This document shows, piece after piece, positions 49,673 to 60,837 of a DNA stretch of 64,000 nt. How positions within the stretch are numbered: position 1 is the first letter of the stretch; each line of letters begins with the position of its first letter. The translations under genes were made by a program, and so were the position numbers. The notes beneath the pieces were generated by a model. That model did no database searches, was not told the origin of the DNA, and saw nothing but the letters and a program-made list of their open reading frames with translations. Source of the stretch: Rhizopus sp. PT2906 (lineage: Eukaryota; Mucoromycota; Mucoromycetes; Mucorales; Rhizopodaceae); contig JAMYHX010000120.1 in assembly GCA_025529335.1 (NCBI GenBank), positions 62,001-126,000 on the forward strand, written 5' to 3'.

Positions 49673-52600
49673 ATGGTCAAAGTCACTTCAGAATTCATTT
49701 CGATCGGTTGCAATAGAACAGCTCATGCTGCCTGCTGGGGTCATGATGGTCTTGTTGCATTCGGTGCTGATAAGTTGATTGCTCTTTATTATCCTTTGGC
49801 AAGAAATACTTTCATTTCTTTCTTTTTTTTTTGCGCTAATATATGTTTCTATTAGGATGAGAGTAGCAAAGGCGTGACAGAGACATTACCTGGTCATAAA
49901 GGAAGAGTCAACTGTTTATCTTTTGTTGAAAGAGGTCCTTATATAATATAAGAAAAATAAAAAACATAAAGCTAACAATGTCAAAAGGCAGTGAAGACAA
50001 ACTTGAGGATGTTGCTTTAATATCAGGTTCTGCAGACTATACAGCTAAAGTTTGGAAAAAAGATAATACTGGAAAGGTTCTTGTTACAAAAGCGTGTTCT
50101 TGTTAGTTATACTCATAAGGATCTTTAGTGGATCAATTCAGCAACGATGGAGGGTCATACCGGAGCAGTAGAGACCATCGCCTGTATGCGTGCACATTTT
50201 ATCGAGACAGAAACAGATATCATTGTCACTGGTTCATCCGATGGAACCATTCGTGTGTGGGAACGTCGTATTGTAGATGATGGCTCAGGTTGGATATAAT
50301 TTGAACAGTTTAAATTCAAGGGTATTAATCTTGATCATAGACGAGGTTACTTGCAAGCAAGTGATCAACAACGGAAACAAGTATCCAATGTCTTTAGCAT
50401 TGTCTTATCTTCCAAATAGTAGAGGTAATCAGGAGATGAATAAGGAAAAAAAAATCAGAAGGAGGAAAGCTCAATGTATCTATGTTAGTCCCAATTCTTG
50501 CCAGTGGACACACTGACAAAGTGATCACAATCTATGTTTATCAGTCTACCACAAAGGAATTCAAAAAGGTGCACACATTGCAGGGCCATGACAATTGGGT
50601 CCGCGACTTGGCGTTTGCAACTTATACAGGACAAGGCAATGAAAGCATCAATAATTCGTTCAAGAAGGGTGATTTGATGCTTGCAAGTGCAAGTCAAGAC
50701 AAATATATTCGTCTTTGGAAGATATCTCCTCATGTGCCTGCACCTACGCAACAACAACAACAACAACAACAGGAAGATAATGGTCTCAGCAGTGATCTGT
50801 TGGATGCTTTAAAAGAAAGTGCGCTGTAAATGAAAAGTTGTCATGTAAAGAAGAAAAAGATAACTAAAAAAGGCAATTTGTAGATCTGGAGAACAATTAA
50901 GTACCAAAGCACATATAATTACTGTTGACGCTTGCCAGTACTCCTTAATGTTTGAAGCGCTTCTCATGGGTCATGATGATTGGGTATTTAGTGTTCAATG
51001 GCAAAAACCCTACATGGCAACAGGTAAGGAGGGTGTGCGTATATCAATATGGTTTAAATTGACGTATCCCTTTGTGTAGATGCAAGTGGTGAAAGACGAT
51101 TTGTTCAGCCCATGCGTCTTATTTCTGCCTCTATTGATAAGTCCATGATGATCTGGAGCCCTGAACCAAACACTGGTGTCTGGGTCAATGAAGTGCGTAT
51201 GGGTGATATCGGAGGAAGCACTTATTTGGGTTTCTGTGGTGCTATGTTCAGCCCAAATGGGAAACATATTGTCTCTCATGGAGCCAATGGTTCATTCCAT
51301 TTGTGGAAAGACAACTCTGAGATCGAAGGAGAGAATAACTGGTCGCCCAAGGTTGCTATCAGTGGTCACTTTAAATCTGTCGAAAGTCTTGCATGGGATC
51401 CCAAATCACGATATCTTCTTTCAACCAGGTTTGTAGTGTGCATCTTATTCTATACTGAATATTGACTTTCGGATTTAGTTTGGATCAGACAACACGATTG
51501 TTTGCTCCTTGGAATCGTACGGTCGATGGTCAAAATGTATCTACATGGCACGAAATGGGTCGTCCTCAGATCCATGGTTATGACCTCAAGTGTCTTGCTT
51601 TTATTCATGATTGGCAATTTGTAAGTGGAGCTGATGAAAAGGTTCTTCGTGTCTTTGATGCACCCAAGTCTTGTGTCGAAAGCCTGGCCTGCTTAACTGG
51701 AGATGGGAGTCTAAGAGAGGACATCGCAAGCCGACCCGTAGGCGCCAATTTGCCTGCCCTTGGTCTTTCTAATAAGGCTGTCTTTGAGGGAGATGTTGCT
51801 GAAGAAGAGACGGATGTCTCGAATGGTTTAGGCGCTCATGCATATACCTCGGCTACTCCTGAAGCATTAGCAGAAGTTATGCAACATCCTCCATATGAAG
51901 AACATCTGTTACAGTACACCTTGTGGCCAGAAGTAGAGAAACTTTATGGACATCTTTATGAACTTATTTCCGTCGACGTAAGCAGTGATAGCAAATACAT
52001 TGCCTCATCTTGTAAAGCAGCCACAGCTGAACATGCCATCGTCCGCCTATTCAATGCGTCTACTTGGAAAGAAATTAAGCACTCAATTGATGCACACGCT
52101 CTCACAGTGACACGCTGCAAATTTTCTCATAACAACCAATGGCTTTTGACTGTATCGAGAGATCGTCTATGGGCAATTTCTGAGCATAGAGAAGATGAAA
52201 TAGAACCATATAAGCTTGTTGCAAAGAACAAGGCGCATGCTAGAATCATCTGGGACTGTTCTTGGAGTCATGATGACAAGCTGTTTGTCACTGGCTCTCG
52301 TGATAAGACCTTCAAAGTATGGGCTCGCCCTGACCAAACCATTCCAAATTGGGTTTGTGTTTATACTGGCAAGTGTGATGAAGCAGTTACAGCAGTTGAT
52401 TTTGCACCGGATGCAGTAGATGGTGATAAGTAAGGATGCTAACATAGTAGCTATCACTTCCAAAAACTCACTTTATATAATAGATACATGATCGCTGTAG
52501 GATTAGAGAATGGACGTATTTTACTGTATACAACCGAGAATAGTCAACAGGTTGACAAGTGGACACTATGGCATGAATTTGATCAAAGGTGCGATAAATA

Positions 52601-52756
52601 GTTTATCTATACTTTATGACTAATCCATATCTTAGACTCTGTCATTTCGGTGTTGTCCGTTCTTTGGCATGGCGTGCAGTTACTCAAGATAGATTACTTC
52701 AGCTGGCTTCTGCAGGCGAAGATCACGCTGTAAGAATTTTCAATGTTGAATATTAG
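49673..52756 (+). CDS. ELP2: Elongator complex protein 2 (WD40)
   Basis: Scaffold subunit of Elongator, which modifies wobble uridines of tRNAs. About twelve exons give roughly 800 residues forming two WD40 propellers. Recognisable blades: TLPGHKGRVNCLSF, SGSADYTAKVWKK, MEGHTGAVETIAC, TGSSDGTIRVWERR, LQGHDNWVRDLAF, LLMGHDDWVFSVQW, ELISVDVSSDSKYIAS, IIWDCSWSHDDKLFVTGSRDKTFKVW, and the end LLQLASAGEDHAVRIFNVEY. A Gln run (CAA/CAG repeat near 50750) lies between blades. One exon begins ACGAG after an intron with donor GTTGGA; this removes an apparent stop. The gene looks intact. Confidence 0.93.
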
Positions 52757-52799
52757 AGATCCATGTAATATATTATTTCTTTCCCTTCCTTTTTACCTG

Positions 52800-53435
52800 T
52801 TAATCAACGCTCTCAAGCACTTTTTTAATGGTTGTAAACATTTTCATACGTTCAAACATATCTTCTAGTGTCTTTTTGTCTACATGAGATTCTTCTTGCC
52901 ATAATTCTAAAAGATGATATGCGTCTGTTGGTTCTGATAAACTTGATTGTATTTGACCAAACAGACTTATTTTATAGATATATTCTTGATTATATGAATA
53001 ATCAAGTAGTGATACCATTTCATATAAATCAGATACATCTACTGCTGCCACTTGAAGCATTGACTCGGTTGAAAGGGGTAAAGGAGTAGTCGTATGTTGT
53101 TGTTGAAGCACTTTTGTTACAAACTTATCTATGTCTCTTGTCAGCTCCGACCAGCGTAAACATACATCCTCATAGAGTCCAAGTAACACTTTTTGTTTCT
53201 CGATCAAGGAACTTATGGAATCTGTCTGCTTAAACAAAAGTTTGTCCTGATCGATATTGTATCTTTCTATAGTTTTTGGTAGTTCTAGTGTAGATTTACG
53301 TTGCGCGACTATATTGCAAATAGACTGTAGTGTAGATAAGGATTTTGCTTGAATATCTGCCCAAGTATTATAAAGAGTTTTAGCTCGATTCAGCAGTTGC
53401 CATGTCGTATTGCGCTGTTGTATGAGCTGTTGCAT
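52800..53435 (-). CDS. AIRIM: AIRIM (C1orf109)-like ribosome maturation factor
   Basis: Single exon, 211 residues, predicted to be mostly helical and coiled coil. The pattern of N-terminal helices (MQQLIQQRNTTWQLL ... LSTLQSICNIV), the middle LIEKQKVLLGLYEDVCLRW and the C-terminal MVSLLDYSYNQEYIYKISLF ... LELWQEES resembles AIRIM/C1orf109, which binds the AFG2 AAA-ATPase in late 60S maturation. Similarity is by pattern and length only, so the name is tentative. The ATG at 53433-53435 is the first in frame. The stop is 43 bp from the ELP2 stop. Confidence 0.5.
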   Translation of the reverse strand: MQQLIQQRNTTWQLLNRAKTLYNTWADIQAKSLSTLQSICNIVAQRKSTLELPKTIERYNIDQDKLLFKQTDSISSLIEKQKVLLGLYEDVCLRWSELTRDIDKFVTKVLQQQHTTTPLPLSTESMLQVAAVDVSDLYEMVSLLDYSYNQEYIYKISLFGQIQSSLSEPTDAYHLLELWQEESHVDKKTLEDMFERMKMFTTIKKVLESVD

Positions 53436-53863
53436 ATTGAAAAGAGCAAAAAAAACGTGCAAGCCACAGTTCCTATTGGAGAAATTGGATTACCGCCCCT
53501 CCATGCCCGACCTCAACAGCACATAGAGCCCCGCAGAAGCCATGAAACTCCCTCTTCTCCTCCCTACACCTAATTAAGGGTATGTATATTCAAAGATGAA
53601 CTATATTTTGTGATAATAGAGGGATGGATGATGATGGATGTGTGGATTATATGGATGGATGCGATATGCTTACAATCATTTCGAGCAAAAAAGATCAGAG
53701 AGAGAGAGAGAGAGAGCTGTGCTGAAGGAGGGGGGAAAATTGGAATGAAGAGCAATTGGGGACAATGTTCAATGACGATACATCCACATCCACACACACA
53801 CATATTTAAAAAAAGAAAGAGAGCAGTTATTAATACGCAATTTTGATTATAGATTAGTCAAAT
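53436..53863. other. RPL8 promoter region with simple repeats
   Basis: About 430 bases between divergent genes. It holds a (GGAT)-rich run near 53625-53660, an (AG)n tract at about 53698-53716 and a CA-rich run near 53790-53803. A GC-rich patch at 53480-53540 may carry promoter elements. No gene was seen. Confidence 0.55.
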
Positions 53864-54676
53864 ATGGGTCGCGTCATTCGTGCTCAAAGAAAAGGTGCTG
53901 GAAGTATCTTCAAATCTCACACCGTTGGCCGTAAGGGTGCCGCCAAACTCAGAGTTTTCGATTTTGCCGAACGCCATGGTTACATTCGTGGTATTGTAAA
54001 GGAGATCGTCCACGATCCCGGTAGAGGTGCTCCTCTTGCCAAGGTTGTCTTCCGTGACCCTTACAAGTAAGTGTTGACAGCTTCTTAAATATGCTTTATT
54101 GACCTCATGATTAGGTACAAGCTCCGTACTGAAACCTTCATTGCCACCGAAGGTATGTACACTGGTCAATTCATCTATGCCGGTAAGAAGGCTTCTTTGA
54201 ACATTGGTAATGTCATGCCTTTGTCCTCTATGCCTGAAGGTACTGTCATCTGTAACGTTGAAGAAAAGGTTGGTGACCGTGGTGCTATCGCTCGTACTTC
54301 TGGTAACTATGCCACCATCATCGGTCACGGTGATGACGGTAAGACTCGTATTCGTCTCCCCTCTGGTTCCAAGAAGGTCATTCCCTCCACCTCTCGTGCT
54401 GTCGTCGGTATCGTTGCCGGTGGTGGTCGTATTGACAAGCCCCTCTTGAAGGCCGGTCGTGCCTACCACAAATTCAAGGTTAAGCGTAACAGCTGGCCCA
54501 AGACTCGTGGTGTTGCCATGAACCCCGTTGACCACCCTCACGGTGGTGGTAACCATCAACACATTGGTAAGGCTTCTACCATGGCCCGTGACTCTCCTGC
54601 TGGTCAAAAGGTCGGTTTGATTGCTGCCCGTCGTACTGGTCTCCTCCGTGGTACCAAGAAGATCAAGGATGCTTAA
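53864..54676 (+). CDS. RPL8: 60S ribosomal protein L8 (uL2)
   Basis: Universal protein uL2 near the peptidyl-transferase centre. Exons 53864-54066 and 54115-54676 give about 254 residues. Diagnostic blocks: [37 protein letters not shown] and the invariant [18 protein letters not shown]. Codon use is strongly biased to C-ending codons, unlike neighbouring genes, as expected for a highly expressed ribosomal gene; the reverse strand carries a long shadow ORF for that reason. Confidence 0.98.
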
Positions 54677-54836
54677 ACGTCTTGATTTTGCTATTAATAA
54701 ACACACGAGTAATCATGTATTATATCTCCTTAATATTTATTTTGCCTTTTTTATGTAAGCTAAAGATGTGACTGTGTAAAATGATAAAACTTCAGTTCCC
54801 AAAAGGGTTCTTTTTCTCTTTCTTTCACTAGTAAAG

Positions 54837-55249
54837 ATGCTTTCAAACTTTGTACGTTCAACCCTCATTCGTCGTGCATTGTATTCAACACAGGCAGACG
54901 CCTTGGAAGGCTTAAGTGCAGGCGAAAAGCATATTTACACAAAGCTTTCCGAAGCACTCACTCCCCACAAACTGCAAGTGACCGATGTTTCAGGTAATGC
55001 CTTTTTTTATTACAAAGTATAAATAAACCAACGTTTTGTCTATTGAAAGGGGGTTGTGGATCTATGTACGCTATTAATATTGCATCTAAAAAATTCGAAG
55101 GAATGAGCATTGTTAAACAGCATAGAATGGTTAATGAAGTTTTGAAAGAAGAAATCAAGGGAATGCATGGTCTTCAGGTATATATAAATATTTTTATATA
55201 GAAAAGTTCTTTATTCATTCTTTTATAGCTCAAGACAACAGCCAAATAA
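54837..55249 (+). CDS. BOLA3: BolA-like protein 3, mitochondrial
   Basis: Assists transfer of Fe-S clusters to mitochondrial targets together with NFU1 and glutaredoxin. Three exons give about 100 residues. The basic start MLSNFVRSTLIRRALYSTQ is an import leader. The BolA fold follows: GEKHIYTKLSEAL, VSGGCGSMYAINIASKKFEG (with the loop Cys that can ligate iron), and IVKQHRMVNEVLKEEIKGMHGLQL with the conserved His. The last exon is only LKTTAK and stop. Confidence 0.93.
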
Positions 55250-55412
55250 TGTTAAAAGTAGTAGTTTATCTTTACTAGTATTTCTATTATACAAAAATTT
55301 AGTAAAAATCAAAGTTTTTGGATCAAGTAAAATTATCAGACATCTTCTTTACCTGCAACAATCTTTATTCAAGAAGGGAAACCGTGTTCATTACGGCGAT
55401 TTTATACAGCAT

Positions 55413-57012
55413 TTAATTTCTTCTATACTTAGAAGGTCGACCCCTTCCATCCCAAATTGAAAGAGAAATAGAGAGCATATTCTTGCAAGAGTTGATATCT
55501 CGTTGCCATAATGTCTTGCAGATATTACAAACCAGAACATTACAGCCTTTCAATCCAGACATTCTTGCAAGAGGATCGTTGTTACAAGCATTGCAAACTT
55601 TTGAAGTTTTGTATTCATCAATTGTAATAGCGATGAGATCTCCAGCTGCTTCTCTTCTTTTTACCGCCCGCCAAAAAACGCCAGTGACACCACACCTGTT
55701 TCCCTTCAGCTTTATTGAGTCTTTGCCAAACATTCCCGCACCAAAGACAACAAGGGCACTTTCTCTTTTTCTATTCGGATCTTTGCGGGCTTCCACTTTC
55801 TCTTCTTTCTTTTCTTCTTATTATACTTGGCTCCTCTGTGTACAAGCATGTTTACCATTTCTTCTGCCGCTCTTTGTTTGCCTTAATACATGAAGAAACG
55901 ATCCTTTGCTGTCTTGTAATCATAAAATGCGAATAATGTGCCAACATGGGTAAGAATGTGTTCGATATAGAGGAGATAAGCAGCACATTCAGCTGTTTTA
56001 GCAGAGGGTATATTGTTTTCAATTTCTTTTATGCCCTTTTCAGCCTTAAGTCTTTCTTGCTTTTTAATGTACTTTGTCGAACCTGTCATGTGATAATACT
56101 CTGCTGTTGAGCAGCACCTTATCTGATGATTGGTTGTATCGAAGCCAACTGCAGCAGTGAACACACTATTTCTTCCAGGATCAAGAAACATGGGCTGGTA
56201 TGTTTGCTTTACTTCTTCCAAGCCAAAATCTCCAAGCTCTAAATCAATGTTTGCTGCTAAAGAGGTATCTTTTGTTGTTCTTTTGTTGATTATAAAATCA
56301 ACTGTAAATCCATCAGACTTGACAGTATTTGCAAACATGATCTTGTTGCTTTAATTGGGAAGCAAAGCGTCGATACTATTCAAATAAACAAAAAGAGATT
56401 ACTGAGTATTGTACATGTAGGCAATCTGAAGACGAGATTTTACCTATTGATTCGTAGTTTTTTGAAATTAAAAACTCTGTAGAACATTTTTAGCTGATCG
56501 TTATAGCCCCGCGATAAAGGTTCTTTAACAAAGGCAGATAGAGAATTTGCGCTGATATTGATAAATCTCCAGTGCAACGATGGGCTTGTCAATGCAGAAA
56601 AAAGTCTAGGCAGAGGCAATCTCCTAACATCATATGCATGATGGTCTTTATACTCTGCTTCATATGTCGATAATATGTGCAGGATACAAGGCAAAAAAGT
56701 ATTTGGAGATGCAGAGAGATCTTTTAGTGTTACTTGTGTGATTATAAGCTGTTGCAATGGCAGGCAAACTTCATCAATTGCTGTTTTTGTTTCTTGAGTG
56801 AAAGTAACACCTTGCGGCCATTTAGGTTCTCCTTTGCATACAGATTGATAGCAATAGTCATAGGCTATCTTCTTCACGTCTTGGTACGCCATTGACTATA
56901 AATCACGAATTGTTTACAGTAGAATATTTCACATAAAAAATGGAACTTACCACAAAAGTGTTTTGAATAAGATACGAAAGGTATTTAAGCAATCTTGCTT
57001 CAAAGTTCTCGA
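55413..57012 (-). pseudogene. Degenerate Fanzor-type (eukaryotic TnpB-like) RuvC nuclease gene
   Basis: Remnant of a TnpB/OrfB-like gene. Visible exons: 56951-57012 (VENFEARLLKYLSYL), 56444-56895, then from 56375. RuvC-I is seen in FLDPGRNSVFTA (Asp at about 56181), a RuvC-II-region block in VVFGAGMFGKD, and the zinc ribbon CNACN ... CNICK followed by RuvC-III QRDINSCKNML. Breaks: TAA at 56351-56353, TAA at 55883-55885 (before GKQRAAEEMVN, where a C-to-T change from CAA is likely), and a frameshift in the A/G-rich run at about 55795-55835. The first exon starts after an acceptor with no upstream coding exon found before GPATCH1, so the 5' end is also lost. Fanzors are RNA-guided DNA nucleases related to TnpB and are known from fungi; this copy should be inactive. 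No transposase or terminal repeats were recognised. Confidence 0.78.
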
Positions 57013-57270
57013 CTATACAATTTGTATATGCAGTTGTTAGTTAAATACATGCTACAATGCTACATGCATGATTTCATAAAAATTAAAGTTTATTTATAAT
57101 AGAAAGCGTATAATTTAAAAGTGGTATTCGTAAAAATTTACATGTTGAAAGGAATGGCATAGTCATAAAGAAATCATAATTGTAAGCATAAGCTTGTTTC
57201 ATGATCACATGACATGTAACATATTTGTTTTATTGTATATATATTAGAATGATTAAATAAATCTAAGTCA

Positions 57271-60200
57271 TCACCATAAATCTGCAGCACGTAAGCGTCC
57301 TTCTCTTCTTCGACCATCATTGCTTTCATTACTTCTATAGCTCAAGACTGGTTCTTTCTCAACCCACAATTCTTCATAATCATCTTCCTCTGTATGATGC
57401 TTATGCTTACGTGATTTATGCTTCTCGCTTTTATGCTTTTTACTCTTTCTGTCACGGCTTCTACTCCTCTTACGACTGCTCTTGTGCTTTCTTTCCCGAC
57501 TTCTGCTTCGCTTATGACTATGTCTACTACTACTATCTGGACTACTTCTTCTTGATCTATGCAATCGACTACTTCTATGCTCTTGATGTGAAGTGGGTCG
57601 TTCGTCCGGTGACCTTTTGCTTTCTTCATCAGACTCATCAGATACAGACACACGACGACGCTTGCTCACTGTCGACCTCGGTTTGAATGGCTGAACCACT
57701 TTCTCTTCAGAGACAATATTTGGCAGTCCTGTCGTACCTTGTTCACGTCTTTCGGAGGCTCGCTTGAACATGGGTCTAAAGACCTCTGTTGTTGGTTCAG
57801 GCTTATTGTTTGTTTGAATAGGTATCTCGGCTGTAGGTGCCTTTGGAGGAGGTAATGGTCCGATCACTTCATCATCACTACTCTCCTGTCGACTCACCAT
57901 AAGAGATGTTTCCTCTTCCTTTTCCTTTTCTTGCTCTTCATCTTCAGAATCTGTGTCTTCAAAAATTGCTTTAAAAATATCCATGGAGGGTCGTTCATAG
58001 TCCAAATCTTTGTCGTCTTGTAACCCATCTTCACCTGGTTGTTCTTGTCCTGCATTATTACTGACAGCGATCTCCTGGGTAATACCAGTCGTTGGTGCTT
58101 TACTATCGTCTGATGATGATGCTCTTTCTGAAGGTTTTGGTATGACTGATTTCAGTAAAGGATCATCAGATGTTTCGGCAGAAGTAAATGTTAATGGCAT
58201 TCTTTCGTTCAGCATTGCCTCCATCGCTTCTTTGCTCAGCGCTTCTTTAGATCCAGCTTGAGATCGACCAGCTGCCGCATCAGTAGGTGCAGTGATATTT
58301 GGATGTGGATTAGGAACATTAAATCGCTTGCAGACAAGTCTACTAGGATAAAATGGCTTTACTGTACGAGTAAGAGCGCCAAACATTTTCATTGCTGCCG
58401 CTTCTGCTTCTTGTGTTGGCTAATAGAAACGTTAGAGGAAAGAAGAGTGGCACGTTTCTGGATCTTACTTGTTTCTTTTCAGGCTCGGGCACTGCCTTTG
58501 CTCTTTCTTCCTTTTCCTTGCGATATTGTTCTTCAGTCTTTAATCCGCCTTCAAAAGAGATCACTTCGACGTTTTTAGCTGCATCTGACGCTGATGTAAA
58601 TCGACCGCTCATCATAGCACTGATGGGCCTAAATATTCTAGCAGCCTTTGCAAACTCGTCCATTTCCTTCATAGCAGCATCATATGTCAAGCCCTCAGGG
58701 ATAGGCAGTACCTTTTTCGGGATTCCGTCCTCTGTGAGCATACCTGCATGATTTTCCAAATAATTTCGATATCTTTCTTGTTTCTTTGGATTATCACCAA
58801 ACGGCATAAATCCTTTCAAAGCTAATAGGGCGACGTCCTTTGGTACAGAAGGGAAGTCGGTAAGTTGAGATTTATCTTTTCCGCTATCCACAAAGAATCG
58901 GATAGCTTGATCAAGTCTGTCCTTGGAGTGTTTTGGAATATAGTCAAAGACAGAACGATGCTCGATTGGCTTTTCTCCAAGCGCTAGTCCTCTTTCTTCA
59001 AATGAAAATACACTCTCTTTATTGACGTCCATTGATTTTACCGAATCTTCCAATGGCGCATGTTGACCCGTGAAGTCAGATGGAACAACTGGAGGTGGAT
59101 ACCTAAGGTGATAAAGATATGTTGGTGGATGAATCTCTCGAAAATCCTTCTTATTATTTACCATTTACCAATCTGTTCGTTCTGTTGAGATACGTGAAAT
59201 CCTTTCAACGGTGGTCTTCCATCAGAACATCTAGCCTTGGCCAATTCCCGGTAATGATCCTCCTCCTGTTCTCTTTTACGCTTCCTTTCTTGTGCTTTGA
59301 GCTCATCTCTTGTCATACCACCTTCATCATCATAAAGCACTCTATGATAGTTTCTTGCCGATCTATCTCCGTAAATGTCCTCTTCATCTTCCTCTTCTTC
59401 AAATGCACCTAATCCAAACGCGTCTCCAGTCGTGTTCTTGTCAAAGATGCCAAATTTTGAGCGTTTCTTATTCTCTTCTTCTTGGTTTTTCTTTGCCAAT
59501 TCACGCAGTCTTTTCATTTCAGCAATTTCTGGCACAGATGTCGCCAAGTCAAAGCCTAGACCGTATGTATCTCTTTTGATCTGAAAGCTTTGAATAGGGG
59601 TATCACGAGGAGCAAAGGTAATATCGTTCAACAACTCATCATCCTCGTCCTCGTCCTCCTCCATTCCTTCCTTTGGCCGCTTAACCAACCTTGGGCCAAT
59701 ACCTTGTCCTGGACGCCAGCCCATTTTGCGTAGTAATCGAACGCCTATGGGATCTTTGGATGGACCAAACATGTCGATTAAGCTACTTCCAATGATTCCC
59801 AACTCACTTCCTCTTTTTTCGTCTTCTTCCTGCTGCTGTTTTCGGCGTGCTGCCAGTTCTCGTTCGGTTCCTCCTAAGATATCAAACTCTTCTGTTGCTA
59901 CCAGCTTACGAGACCCTGCTAGATCCTATATACACCAGGTTGATTAGTCTTGGTGATGTTTGGCTGTTTACTTTTTTTTTTTTTTTACTTGTAAATCTTC
60001 TTCGTCCATAAAATCTTCAGGTTTAGCTTCCTTTCTTTCAGTGCGTGCATTGCGAGAAGAAACGAAATTGGTGGGTTCCCAGCCTATAAAATATATTAAT
60101 GATCTACATCATATACAGTTTTACTGTATCTTTACCTTCTTTAGATCCAACTGTGTTGAAATAACCAGCAGAAAAGCCTCCAGTGAATGCACCGTGAAAC

Positions 60201-60370
60201 CTTCGACGTCCCTTTTCGTCTCTTGCCTCTTGTTTCCAAACAGGAACAAATTGGCCAGCATCGGCTCTTCCAGCTCTGCGATCTCTTTCTGTTTGTTCTG
60301 GGAAAGCTGTACCAAACACCACAAAGCTTTCTGTTGGTGTCTTTGGTTCTGTGATGTCGCTGCTGTACAT
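57271..60370 (-). CDS. GPATCH1: G-patch domain protein GPATCH1, splicing-associated
   Basis: Five exons give about 960 residues. The N-terminal DUF1604 region is clear ([46 protein letters not shown]), followed by the G-patch ([17 protein letters not shown]) and acidic, Lys/Glu-rich linkers. The conserved block [14 protein letters not shown] and [14 protein letters not shown] follows; the C-terminus is an Arg/Ser- and Lys/His-rich tail of about 80 residues. GPATCH1 associates with the catalytic spliceosome and DEAH helicases; nuclear function in this intron-rich genome is expected. The start [10 protein letters not shown] is the first ATG and its promoter is shared with the divergent PPR gene. 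Confidence 0.9.
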
Positions 60371-60837
60371 AAAAAATTATGCTAACGAAAAAAAAAAAAA
60401 ATCGACAGTGTAAATGTGACACTTATTTAACAAGGACAACAATGTGAGCCATCAAACATATATTACACTTTTTTTGCTTGTTGTAGCAGTATTATCGGAT
60501 TGATCAGATATGCATTGATTAATACAATAAACTTTATAATGTGTGGGACGATGATTATTAAATTTGACAAGACAATGGCTACGATAAACACCCATCTTGA
60601 ATTATTAAGAGGCATGAATGAACCTATTATGTACACTCTCTGTCTCTGTCTTGATATTCAATGACTCTCTTTTTATGGTGAATACTACGACGAAGCTATT
60701 CCTTTCAATAACGGATAATAAATGTTCCGCCCTGGTTTTATGAGTCAATTGGCTTCCGAAATTTTTTCTCTCCTTATATTTTTAGAAAATACAAAAAAAA
60801 TCTTTTTTTCTCTTGTTAATCAGTCGAGTTGCTAAAC
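60371..60837. other. Divergent promoter region, GPATCH1 / PPR gene
   Basis: About 470 bases, AT-rich, with poly-A near 60391 and pyrimidine runs near 60770-60810 just before the PPR start. No gene was seen. Confidence 0.5.

Noticed and set aside
50240..50520. Apparent stops and frame changes inside ELP2, suggesting a broken gene
   Set aside because: Two introns (donors GTTGGA and GTAATC) remove them and restore the WD40 pattern.
53858..54706. 282-codon minus-strand ORF over RPL8
   Set aside because: Strong codon bias of RPL8 leaves the opposite strand open; the plus strand is unmistakable uL2.
55483..55936. Plus-strand ORFs over the Fanzor relic
   Set aside because: They are antisense shadows of the minus-strand RuvC/zinc-ribbon frame and show no family features.
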